From Streptomyces sp. R33 (GTDB lineage Bacteria > Actinomycetota > Actinomycetes > Streptomycetales > Streptomycetaceae), in assembly GCF_041200175.1 (NCBI RefSeq), contig NZ_CP165727.1:1302001-1366000 (forward strand): a DNA stretch of 64,000 nt, read 5' to 3'. Positions 1 through 7,502 of this stretch are shown piece by piece; the stretch's first letter is position 1, and each line of letters opens with the position of its first letter. The position numbers and the translations under genes were made by a program. The notes beneath the pieces are model-generated. The model had not been told where the DNA came from. It worked only from the letters and a program-made list of their open reading frames with translations, and searched no databases.

Positions 1-191
1 AGCAGGTACGGGCCGTCGCCGAGGCCCACGGCGTGTCGGCGGCGCAGCTGCGGCTCGCCTGGACCCTGAACCGGGGCCCGCACGTCCTGGCCATCCCCGG
101 CACCGGGAACCCCGACCACCTGGTCGAGAACATCGCCACCGGGGCGCTGACGCTGTCCCCGGAGGAGATCGCGCTACTCGAAGCCTCTTAG
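1..191 (+). CDS. Aldo/keto reductase, C-terminal fragment (cut by window edge)
   Basis: Only the last 62 codons are present, read from base 3 to a TAG at 189-191. The text runs through RLAWTLNRGPHVLAIPGT and ends near TLSPEEIALLEAS. This is the usual end of NADPH-dependent aldo/keto reductases: the helix after the seventh strand, the I-P-G-T cofactor-phosphate loop and the final helix. Substrate cannot be inferred from this end. The stop lies inside the 3' end of the convergent KDG kinase gene (18-bp overlap), which is common for tail-to-tail genes in dense actinomycete genomes. Function is by family resemblance only. Confidence 0.8.
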   Translation, partial: QVRAVAEAHGVSAAQLRLAWTLNRGPHVLAIPGTGNPDHLVENIATGALTLSPEEIALLEAS

Positions 192-1163
192 TGGGTGGGC
201 GGCGGCCAGGGCCGCCGTTTCGGGGAACGCGGGGACGTGGCCCGTGCCGCCACGGCCGGACACCGAGAGGGAGGCGGCCGCCATGCCGCGGGCGACGGCC
301 TCGGCGAGGGGGTCGCCCAGGGCGAGCCGGGCCGTGGCCGTGCCCGTGAAGCAGTCCCCGGCTCCGGTCGCGTCGACCGGAGCCGGGTTGACGGGTACGG
401 CGTGGTACCCCGCCCGCGTGCCGTCGTCGAGCAGCAGCCGGTCGGCGCCCGCGGTGACGACGACCGTACGGGCGCCGAGGGCGCGCCAGCGGGCGGCGGC
501 GGTCCGCGGATCGCCGGTGCCGACCAGGGCCTGTGCGTCCGCCGGGCAGGAGGCCTTCAGCAGTCCGGTCAGCGGGGCGATCCGGGCCAGCAGCTCCCGG
601 GCCTCGGCCCGACCGGTCAGGCGGGAGCGGAAGTTGGGGTCGTACGAGACGTGACCGCCGGCGGCGTGCACGGCCTCGGCGGCGGCCACCACGGCGTCGC
701 GGCTGCTCGGGGACAGTGCACCGGTGATCCCGCTGGTGACGAGGGCCTTGGCGCCGGTCAGCAGGTCCCGCCAGGACTCGATGTGCCGGGTGGACAGGGT
801 GGAACCGGCGCTGTGGGTGCGCCAGTAGACGAAGGCCCGGTCGCCTTCGGTGTCGGCGCCGAGCAGGTAGGCGCCGTTGGGGCGCGGGGCGCGGCGTACG
901 TGCGAGACGTCCACGCCGAGCTCGGCCGCGCGCCGGAGCAGCGGGAGGCTGAGCTCATCGTCGCCGACGACGGTGAGCAGGGCGGTCCGGGCTCCGGCGG
1001 CCGCGGCGGCGGCCGCCGCGTTGAGGGCGTCGCCGGAGTAGGAGATCCGGGCCCCGGTGCCGTTGGCGGCTTCGCCCAGGGCGCTGTCGGCGTGGATCTC
1101 GACGAGGACCTCGCCGAGGACGAGTACGTCGTAGCCGGTACGGGGCCCGGACGCGGGCGCCAT
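174..1163 (-). CDS. kdgK: PfkB-family sugar kinase, probable 2-keto-3-deoxygluconate kinase
   Basis: 329 residues. PfkB/ribokinase fold: an N-terminal substrate-binding motif with GDALNAA, a strand region with SYDPNFR, and the C-terminal signature DATGAGDCF, whose Asp is the catalytic base. It should phosphorylate 2-keto-3-deoxygluconate with ATP to give KDPG in the cytoplasm. The assignment to KDG rather than another ketose rests mainly on the neighbour, a KDPG/KHG aldolase lying two bases upstream in the same direction. I chose the ATG at 1163 because GAGGG sits nine bases before it. The in-frame ATG at 1172 would have no room for a ribosome binding site. The aldolase stop (1166-1168) lies between these two ATGs, so the genes are probably translationally coupled. 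Confidence 0.85.
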   Translation of the reverse strand: MAPASGPRTGYDVLVLGEVLVEIHADSALGEAANGTGARISYSGDALNAAAAAAAAGARTALLTVVGDDELSLPLLRRAAELGVDVSHVRRAPRPNGAYLLGADTEGDRAFVYWRTHSAGSTLSTRHIESWRDLLTGAKALVTSGITGALSPSSRDAVVAAAEAVHAAGGHVSYDPNFRSRLTGRAEARELLARIAPLTGLLKASCPADAQALVGTGDPRTAAARWRALGARTVVVTAGADRLLLDDGTRAGYHAVPVNPAPVDATGAGDCFTGTATARLALGDPLAEAVARGMAAASLSVSGRGGTGHVPAFPETAALAAAHPLRGFE

Positions 1164-1165
1164 GC

Positions 1166-1804
1166 TCAGCATCCCTCGGCGGTGCAGCGGGAGCAGCACG
1201 GCCGTGCCAGCGCCGCGAAGACGGCGGCCAGTTCGCCCGGATCGTCGGGCAGGCCGCTGCCGATGCCCACGGCGGCCGCCCCGGCGGCGAGCCACTCCGG
1301 GATCTCGCCGGGCCGGATCCCACCGGTCGGGATGAACAGCGCCCCGGGCAGGACCGCCTTGAGGGAGCGGATGAACCGGGGGCCGCCGACGTGCGCCGGG
1401 AACACCTTGGCGGCGCCCGCGGACCTGACGGCGGAGGCGATCTCGCCCGGGGTGAAGCCGCCCTCGACGAAGACCGCGCCGCGGCGGGCGGCGACGGCGC
1501 GGACCTCGGGGGCCGGGTAGGGGGAGATCAGGAAGGCCGCGCCCGCATCGAGGGCGGTCTCGGCGTCGGTGGCGGTGGTGACGGTGCCGACGCCGATCAG
1601 GGCGGGCCGGTCGTACGCGTCGGCGAGCGGGGCGGTCCGGGCGACGGCCTCGGCCCAGCGGGGGGTGGAGGTGGTCAGCTCGACCGTGCGGCAGCCGGCG
1701 GCCAGCAGGGCGGTGGTCCGGCGGACCGCTTCGTCCGCGTCGGCGTTGCGCAGCACCGGCAGCAGGCACTGGGCGGCCATGGCGTCGTACGGGTGACAGG
1801 ACAA
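1166..1804 (-). CDS. eda: KDPG/KHG aldolase
   Basis: 212 residues if started at TTG 1804. Class I aldolase of the Entner-Doudoroff type: it splits 2-keto-3-deoxy-6-phosphogluconate into pyruvate and glyceraldehyde 3-phosphate. Visible family features are RTVELTTSTP near residue 50, GVGTV, the strand FVEGGFTPGEI, the segment KVFPAHVGGPRFI, where the family has its Schiff-base lysine, and the phosphate loop IPTGGI. The TTG is chosen because GAGGGAGGGG precedes it by about eight bases. An ATG at 1780 without a good binding site is the alternative. It is first in a two-gene operon with the kinase and divergent from the IclR regulator. Together they convert KDG to central metabolites. Confidence 0.85.
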   Translation of the reverse strand: MSCHPYDAMAAQCLLPVLRNADADEAVRRTTALLAAGCRTVELTTSTPRWAEAVARTAPLADAYDRPALIGVGTVTTATDAETALDAGAAFLISPYPAPEVRAVAARRGAVFVEGGFTPGEIASAVRSAGAAKVFPAHVGGPRFIRSLKAVLPGALFIPTGGIRPGEIPEWLAAGAAAVGIGSGLPDDPGELAAVFAALARPCCSRCTAEGC

Positions 1805-1856
1805 CGGGACCCCTCCCTCTGTTCCCGGCAGCGGTTTCCACCGACGCGGAAAAGTT

Positions 1857-1893
1857 GTTCCACGTAATGGCACGCTGTACCGTTTAACGGAAC
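1857..1893. promoter_or_regulatory. Two tandem 17-bp palindromes, probable IclR operators
   Basis: Site 1 (1857-1873) reads GTTCCACGTAATGGCAC and site 2 (1877-1893) GTACCGTTTAACGGAAC. Both fit GTwCC-N7-GGmAC. They start exactly 20 bp apart, so a dimer on each would face the same side of the helix. A weaker TTTCC-N8-GGAAA lies at 1835-1852. They sit between the aldolase start (1804) and the IclR start (1940), so one regulator could control both directions. Binding by the adjacent IclR protein is an inference. Confidence 0.6.
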
Positions 1894-1939
1894 GCTTCCC
1901 GCTGACCCTACCCCCACCCGCCCTGACTCTGGAGAGCGC

Positions 1940-2737
1940 ATGCCCGACGACGGGGAGACGACGGACGAGTCCGGGGGCCCCGCGCGCGGTGGCCGGACCT
2001 CGGCGGCCGGTACGGCGCTGGAGAAGTCGATGCGGATCCTGGAGGCCGTGGCCGCGCCCGGCGGACCGCACCGGCTCACCGATGTGGTGGCGGCCGCGGC
2101 CGTGCCGAAGTCGAGCACCTTCCGGATCCTCGCCTCGCTGATCGAGCAGGGCTTCGTACGCCCGGAAAGCGAATCGCGGTACGGGGTGGGCCCCCGGCTG
2201 CGCGGGCTGTCCGCGCTGGTCACCGGCAGCGAGCCGCCGAGCATCGGGCGGATCCTCGGCGAGCTGCGCGGGGCCACCGGCCAGACGGTCCATCTCGCCC
2301 TGCACAGCGGGGAGACGCTCACCTACATCCGGAAGCTGGAGAGCGACCAGCCCTTCCGGACGGCCTCCCGGGTCGGGATGCGCATGCCGCTGCACAGCAC
2401 TGCCATCGGCAAGGCCATCCTGGCGCACCTGCCCGAGGAGGAGGTCCGGGCGCTGATCGCGGGCGCGGGGCTGCCGCGCCGCACGCCGCGGACCCTGACC
2501 GACCCGGAGTCACTGCTGGCGGAGCTGGAGGAGGTCAGGGCCCGGGGCTTCGCCGTGGACGACGAGGAGAACGAGCCGGCGATCCGGTGCATCGGCGCCG
2601 CGATCCCGGGTCCGGCCGGCCGGCCGGTCGGCGGGGTCAGCGTCACCACCGTCACGTTGCTCGTCTCCCGCGAGGAGATCGAGGCGTACGCGCCCGCCCT
2701 GCGCGCGGCCACGGAAGGGCTGGCTCCGCTGCTGTAG
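1940..2737 (+). CDS. IclR-family transcriptional regulator of the KDG module
   Basis: 265 residues. The N-terminal winged helix-turn-helix covers about residues 29-90 (LEKSMRILEAV, then VPKSSTFRILASL as recognition region). The C-terminal IclR effector domain spans about 100-260, with the typical MPLHSTAIGKAILAHLP block and GFAVDDEEN. A roughly 25-residue polar N-terminal extension precedes the HTH. The ATG at 1940 follows GGAGAG. It is divergent from kdgA/kdgK and most likely represses them until 2-keto-3-deoxygluconate or a related sugar acid binds. That ligand is inferred from gene context; family members bind many different small acids. Confidence 0.88.
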   Translation: MPDDGETTDESGGPARGGRTSAAGTALEKSMRILEAVAAPGGPHRLTDVVAAAAVPKSSTFRILASLIEQGFVRPESESRYGVGPRLRGLSALVTGSEPPSIGRILGELRGATGQTVHLALHSGETLTYIRKLESDQPFRTASRVGMRMPLHSTAIGKAILAHLPEEEVRALIAGAGLPRRTPRTLTDPESLLAELEEVRARGFAVDDEENEPAIRCIGAAIPGPAGRPVGGVSVTTVTLLVSREEIEAYAPALRAATEGLAPLL

Positions 2738-2805
2738 AACAAGGCGCGAGCGGACTGCGCGGCCCGCCGGCAGCAGCCCTCCGGAAAGTTCTCCGGGTTC
2801 TTCTT

Positions 2806-2824
2806 CCGGATAACCGTTATCCGG
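2806..2824. promoter_or_regulatory. Perfect 19-bp palindrome upstream of the sigma/CAP gene
   Basis: CCGGATAACCGTTATCCGG has two perfect 9-bp arms around one central base. It lies 66 bp before the ATG of the sigma/CAP fusion gene and 69 bp after the IclR stop. The one-base centre cannot form a hairpin loop, so it looks like a dimeric protein-binding site rather than a terminator. The cognate protein is unknown. Confidence 0.5.
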
Positions 2825-2889
2825 GCCGCGCTCGACGGTCTCCCAGGTATCGGGCATCATCGACCGCCGGTACGGACAGGGAACCTCAC

Positions 2890-4680
2890 ATGACTACACA
2901 GCACACGGCAGCGCTGGTGGCAGCCGCCCGCGCGGGCGATGCCCGCGCGCAGGACGAGCTGGTCAGCACCTATCTGCCGCTCGTCTACAACATCGTCGGG
3001 CGCGCTCTGAACGGCTCCTGCGACGTGGACGACGTGGTGCAGGACACGATGCTGCGGGCGCTCGACGGGCTCGGCACCCTGCGGTCGGACGAGAGTTTCC
3101 GGTCCTGGCTGGTGGCCATCGCCATGAACCGGGTCCGGGCGCACTGGCAGGCCCGGCACAGCGCCCCCGGCGAGAGCGGACTCGAGGCCGCCTGGGAGCT
3201 GGCCGACCCGGGCGCCGATTTCGTCGACCTGACGGTCCTGCGGCTCCAGCTCGAAGGCCAGCAGCGGGAGACGGCCCGCGCCACCCGCTGGCTGGAGACC
3301 GACGACCGGGCGCTGCTGTCGCTGTGGTGGCTGGAGTGCGCCGGTGAGCTGACCCGTGCCGAGGTGGCAGCTGCCCTCGAACTCTCCCCGCAGCACACGG
3401 CGGTACGGGTGCAGCGGATGAAGGCGCAGCTGGAGTCGGCCCGGGTGGTGGAGCGGGCGCTCGGCACGCAGCCCCCGTGCGAGGCGCTGCGGACGGTGAC
3501 CGCCGGCTGGGACGGTCTGCCGTCGACCCTGTGGCGCAAGCGAATAGCCCGGCACGCGCGCGAGTGCGTGCAGTGCGCAGGACTGTGGGGCGGACTGCTC
3601 CCGGCGGAGGGGCTGTTGGCCGGTCTGGCCCTGGTCCCGGTCTCGGTGGCGCTGCTGGCCGGCGTACGGGCGGCCGCGGCGGGCGGCATCGTCCCGGCGG
3701 GCGCGGCGTACGCCTACGACGGCGGCGCGGGCGCCCACGCGGGCGGCCTCGGCGGCCCGGCGACGGGCACGGGCCCGGGCTTCGACGGCACGGACCTCGG
3801 CAGCACAGGATTCAACGGCACCGGATTCGACGGCCGGGACTTCGGCGGCACGGGATTCGACGGCGCGGACCTCTCCGACGCCGCGACCCAGCTCACCCCC
3901 ACCGTCTCCGGTCAGGGCGGCATACCGGACGCCGGAGCCGGCGGCGGCCGCAGCGTCCTGCGCAAGCGCCGCCGGAGCCGCCGCCGCGCGATCGGCGGCG
4001 CGGTGCTCGCCGCGTGCGTCGCGGGCGGCGGGCTCGCCTACCTCGGCGGCTTCCCCGGCTCGAACGACGAGGAGACCGCCGCCGCACCCGCAACCCCGGT
4101 CTCCGCACTGTCGGCGCCCGATGCCGGCTCGGCCCCGCCCTCGGACTCGGCCTCGCCCTCCGCGTCCGCCTCCCCTTCGCCCTCGGCCTCCGCCTCGCCG
4201 AGCCCGTCCGCAGAGAGCCCGAGTCCGAGCCCGTCTCCGACCAAGTCCAAGGCGCCGGCGTCGCCTCCGCCCGCGCCGGCTCCGGCGCCCGCCCCGGCGG
4301 GGGTCGCGGGCCAGGTCATCGCACTGGTCAACTCCGAGCGTGCGGCGGCCGGCTGCGGCCCGCTGAAGGAGGACCCGCAGCTGCGGGAGGCCGCCCAGGG
4401 GCACTCCGACGACATGGCGGCCCGGGACTTCTTCGCGCACACCAACCCCGACGGCGCCGACCCGGGGAAGCGCACGACGGCCTCCGGGTACCGCTGGTCG
4501 ACGTACGGGGAGAACATCGCGAAGGGCCAGCAGACCGCGGCCTCGGTCATGGACTCCTGGATGAAGAGCCCGGGCCACCGCGCCAACATCCTCAACTGCT
4601 CCTTCAAGGACATCGGCGTGGGCATCCACACGGGCCCGGGCGGCCCTTGGTGGACGCAGAACTTCGGCGCCAAGATGTGA
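2890..4680 (+). CDS. Membrane-bound ECF-like sigma factor with ZAS-like zinc motif and extracellular CAP domain
   Basis: 596 residues. Sigma region 2 is at about 15-90 (DVDDVVQDTMLRAL; FRSWLVAIAMNRVRAHW) and region 4 at about 130-185 (ELTRAEVAAALELSPQHTAVRVQRMK). A zinc motif follows: Cys197, then His222-x3-Cys226-x2-Cys229, the spacing of ZAS anti-sigma factors such as RsrA. Residues 298-330 have F or L every fifth position, like pentapeptide repeats. A basic patch (RKRRRSRRR, 358-366) precedes one clear membrane helix at about 368-387. A Ser/Pro/Ala-rich linker (400-470) leads to a CAP/SCP domain (473-596) with His505, His517, Glu541 and His563. The basic patch predicts sigma inside and CAP outside. 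A weaker hydrophobic stretch at 240-262 may not span the membrane. Start ATG 2890 follows AGGGA. Confidence 0.85.
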   Translation: MTTQHTAALVAAARAGDARAQDELVSTYLPLVYNIVGRALNGSCDVDDVVQDTMLRALDGLGTLRSDESFRSWLVAIAMNRVRAHWQARHSAPGESGLEAAWELADPGADFVDLTVLRLQLEGQQRETARATRWLETDDRALLSLWWLECAGELTRAEVAAALELSPQHTAVRVQRMKAQLESARVVERALGTQPPCEALRTVTAGWDGLPSTLWRKRIARHARECVQCAGLWGGLLPAEGLLAGLALVPVSVALLAGVRAAAAGGIVPAGAAYAYDGGAGAHAGGLGGPATGTGPGFDGTDLGSTGFNGTGFDGRDFGGTGFDGADLSDAATQLTPTVSGQGGIPDAGAGGGRSVLRKRRRSRRRAIGGAVLAACVAGGGLAYLGGFPGSNDEETAAAPATPVSALSAPDAGSAPPSDSASPSASASPSPSASASPSPSAESPSPSPSPTKSKAPASPPPAPAPAPAPAGVAGQVIALVNSERAAAGCGPLKEDPQLREAAQGHSDDMAARDFFAHTNPDGADPGKRTTASGYRWSTYGENIAKGQQTAASVMDSWMKSPGHRANILNCSFKDIGVGIHTGPGGPWWTQNFGAKM

Positions 4681-4783
4681 CCCGGACACTCCGCCCGAGC
4701 AGGCCCCACGTGCTTCAAATTCGGTGCAGGATGGAGACTGGAGCCGAAGAGGCTGATCAGGGCGGACGGACGGAGTACGGCGC

Positions 4784-7270
4784 ATGGCGAAGAAGGAGCT
4801 CCGGCCGCACCAGCGCGAGGCCGTCGACGCCGTACTGCGGGCGCTCGAACTGCCGGCCGGCGGCCGGGTGCCCGAAGGCGGGCTCCGGACCCAGGTGATC
4901 ATGGCGACCGGCTCCGGGAAGTCCCTGGTCGCCGTGCGCTCCGCCGAGGAACTGCGGGCCGGGCGGGTCCTGGTCCTCGTGCCCTCGCTGGACCTGCTGG
5001 TACAGACGGTGACGGCGTGGCGGGAGGGCGGCCGGACCGGGAGCGCCCTCGCCGTGTGCTCGCTGCGCGCCGAGGACGCGGGCGTACCGGCCACCACCGA
5101 TCCGGCCGAACTGGCCCGCTGGGCCGGCCGGTCGGCGGACCGGCTGACGGTGTTCGCCACGTACGCCTCGCTGGGCCTCGGCACGATCGAGCGCGCCCAC
5201 CTCGCCGGGCTGCCGGGCTGGGACCTGGTGGTGGTCGACGAGGCGCACCGTACGTCCGGGCGGATCGGCAAACCGTGGGCCGTGGTGCACGACAACACCC
5301 GGATCCCCTCCGTCCGGCGGCTGTACATGACGGCCACGCCGCGGGTCTGGCAGGACGGCGCGGAGCCGGAGGAGGGCCAGGCGTCCGAGGAGTCCGAAGC
5401 GTCCGAGGAGGTCGGCCGCGGGCGGGGCGATCTCGTCGCGTCCATGGAGGACGATGCGGACGGGCCGTTCGGCGCGCGCTGTCACACCCTCTCCCTCGCG
5501 GAGGCCATCGACCGCGGCATCTGCGCCCCGTACCGGGTGGTGTGCGTGGACGTCAGCGATCCGGGGTTCCAGGCGGCGGTGCTGCTGGGCGCCGACGGGC
5601 GCTCGGACGCCGTGCGCGGGGCCCGGCTGGCGGCGCTGCAGACTGCGCTGATCAAGGCCGCCGCCGACCAGGGTTTCCGGCGGACCCTCGTCTTCCACCA
5701 CCTGACCAGGGAGGCCGAGGCCTTCGCGGCCGGGCTGCCGGCGGTGGGGGAGCGGCTGCGGGCCGCGCCGCGTGACACGCCGGGGCCGGCGTATCCCCGT
5801 ACGCTCTGGGCGGACTGGCTGTGCGGGCAGCACACGGCGGTGCACCGGCGGCGGGTGCTGGACGCGTTCGCCGCGGACGGGGTCGCCGACAAGGCCTTCC
5901 TCGGCAGTGTCCGGGTGCTGGGCGAGGGCGTGGACACCAAGGAGTGCGACTCCGTCTTCTGGGCCGACGTACGGGGTTCCATGCCCGACCTGGTCCAGGC
6001 CGTAGGGCGGGCGCTGCGGATCCACCCCGGCGAGGGCAAGGTCGCCTCGCTGGTGGTCCCGGTGCTGCTGGGGCCGGGCGAGACGCCCGAGTCGATGCTG
6101 ACCTCGCGATCGTACGGGGACCTCGCTCGGCTGCTGGAGGCGCTGCGGGCGCACGACACCCGGCTCGTCGAAGCGCTGGCCCAGCCGCAGGCGCCGAGCC
6201 GGCCGCGGGTGGAATCCGGAACCGAGGCGGTGACGGGCGCGGGCATGCGGACGGGGGCGCAGGCCCTGCTGAGCTTCTCCACACCGCGGGATCCGGCGCT
6301 GCTGGCGGCGTTCATCCGGCTGCGCGTGCTGCACCCGGAGCGCGAGCACTGGCGGCGCGGGGTGGAGGCCGCCCGGATCTACGCGGCCAGGGCCGGGGAC
6401 CTGCGGGTGCCGTTCGCCTTCAGGGTGCCGAAGGCGGCCCGGCCGGCCGCTCCGCAGCCGGCCGCCGAGGCCTGGCCGCCCGGGCTGGCCCGGTTCCCGC
6501 TGGGCCAGTGGATCGCGGACGTGCGGCGCACCCACCGCCGGGGCGCCCTCGGCCGGGAGCGGGTCGCGCAGCTCGACGAACTCGGCATGGTGTGGAGCCA
6601 CTTCGACGTGGCCTTCGAGGAGGGCCTCGCGGCGGCCCGCGGCTGGGCGGCGGAACACGGCCACCTGCTGCCGCCCGTGGAGGCCACCTGGCGCGGCGCG
6701 CCGGTCGGGGTGTGGGTCAAGAACCAGCGGGCCGCCGCCCGCCGCGAGGGCCCCGGTGCCCTGCCCGAGGAGCGCCGGGAGGCGCTGGAGGCCATCGACG
6801 CGTCCTGGTGCCCGGCCTGGGAGATCTCCTGGCAGCGTGCCTTTCACCTGACCCGCGTCCACCTCGACGCGGGCGGCGGTCTGCCGCTCACCCCGGGCGA
6901 GGTGGTCGTACAGGGCGAGGACCTGGGCCGGTGGGTCCGCACCCAGCGGCTGGCCTGGGAGCAGCTGGCCTGGGCGCAGCGCTGGCTGCTGGAGCACACG
7001 CTGGGCGTGACCGGGGCGAGCGCGTCCGAGCGCCCGCGGCCGCGGCGCACGCAGGCCGAGAAGTGGGCGGAACACCTGGCCGCGGCCCGCCAGTTCCACA
7101 CCCGCGAGCAGCACCTCCGGGTCCCCCGCAAGCACGTGGAACGGGTCGGGGGCCAGGAGCTGAGGCTGGGAGCCTGGATCGCCAACCAGCGCTCCCGCGC
7201 ATCGGCCCTGGCCCCGGACCGGGTCGCGGCCCTCGACGCGCTCGACATGCGCTGGTCGGCATCCGCCTGA
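4784..7270 (+). CDS. Superfamily II DEAD/DEAH-type helicase with helicase-associated repeats
   Basis: 828 residues. N-terminal RecA-like domain with ATGSGKS (41-47), VVVDEAH (DEAH at 152-155) and TATP (183-186). The second RecA domain has LGEGVDTKECD and motif VI QAVGRALRI. An acidic low-complexity loop of Glu/Ser (about 195-212) is inserted between them. From about residue 500 to the end there are about four helicase-associated domains, seen as repeats of a W-x-x-Q/R pattern such as LGQWIADVR, VGVWVKNQR, LGRWVRTQR and LGAWIANQR. These repeats are thought to bind nucleic acid. No methylase or nuclease gene is adjacent, so this is not a visible restriction system. Role unknown; DNA or RNA remodelling is inferred. 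Confidence 0.85.
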   Translation: MAKKELRPHQREAVDAVLRALELPAGGRVPEGGLRTQVIMATGSGKSLVAVRSAEELRAGRVLVLVPSLDLLVQTVTAWREGGRTGSALAVCSLRAEDAGVPATTDPAELARWAGRSADRLTVFATYASLGLGTIERAHLAGLPGWDLVVVDEAHRTSGRIGKPWAVVHDNTRIPSVRRLYMTATPRVWQDGAEPEEGQASEESEASEEVGRGRGDLVASMEDDADGPFGARCHTLSLAEAIDRGICAPYRVVCVDVSDPGFQAAVLLGADGRSDAVRGARLAALQTALIKAAADQGFRRTLVFHHLTREAEAFAAGLPAVGERLRAAPRDTPGPAYPRTLWADWLCGQHTAVHRRRVLDAFAADGVADKAFLGSVRVLGEGVDTKECDSVFWADVRGSMPDLVQAVGRALRIHPGEGKVASLVVPVLLGPGETPESMLTSRSYGDLARLLEALRAHDTRLVEALAQPQAPSRPRVESGTEAVTGAGMRTGAQALLSFSTPRDPALLAAFIRLRVLHPEREHWRRGVEAARIYAARAGDLRVPFAFRVPKAARPAAPQPAAEAWPPGLARFPLGQWIADVRRTHRRGALGRERVAQLDELGMVWSHFDVAFEEGLAAARGWAAEHGHLLPPVEATWRGAPVGVWVKNQRAAARREGPGALPEERREALEAIDASWCPAWEISWQRAFHLTRVHLDAGGGLPLTPGEVVVQGEDLGRWVRTQRLAWEQLAWAQRWLLEHTLGVTGASASERPRPRRTQAEKWAEHLAAARQFHTREQHLRVPRKHVERVGGQELRLGAWIANQRSRASALAPDRVAALDALDMRWSASA

Positions 7271-7298
7271 GCGGCTGGGCAGCAGCCGGGACGCGTCA

Positions 7299-7466
7299 TC
7301 AGTGCTCGTCCGGAACGGCCTCGGCCCCGTTCCGCCCGTGCATCAGGACGAAGGTCGGGTTGGCCGCGGCGGTGGCCGATTCCAGGGTCTCCGCCTCGTC
7401 CGCCCGCCCCTCGGAGCGCAGGGCACGGACCCCGTGGACGACGACGATCTTCGACTGGCCGTGCAC
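7299..7466 (-). CDS. Small ORF directly downstream of, and in frame with, the glutamate decarboxylase gene
   Basis: 55 residues if read from GTG 7466. The reading frame is open from the codon after the decarboxylase TAG (7503-7505) down to TGA at 7299-7301, in the same frame as the decarboxylase. Almost every codon in it ends in G or C, as in real genes here. Readable text includes HGQSKIVVVHGVRALRSEG and NPTFVLMHGRNGAEAVPDEH. There is no convincing ribosome binding site before the GTG. It may be a coupled small gene, the remnant of a longer gene, or a read-through extension. I do not recognise the product. Confidence 0.4.
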   Translation of the reverse strand: MHGQSKIVVVHGVRALRSEGRADEAETLESATAAANPTFVLMHGRNGAEAVPDEH

Positions 7467-7502
7467 GGGGTCGACGGCGAGCGCCCCGCCCGTCGGTACC
7501 CC

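Noticed and set aside
195..1520. Long + strand open frame of 441 codons opposite the KDG kinase and aldolase genes
   Set aside because: It is Gly/Arg-rich shadow text of the minus-strand genes, with no binding site and no family pattern.
2587..2889. Extension of the sigma/CAP protein to 697 residues
   Set aside because: It would overlap the IclR gene and adds Arg-rich shadow text; ATG 2890 has a binding site and begins the sigma domain.
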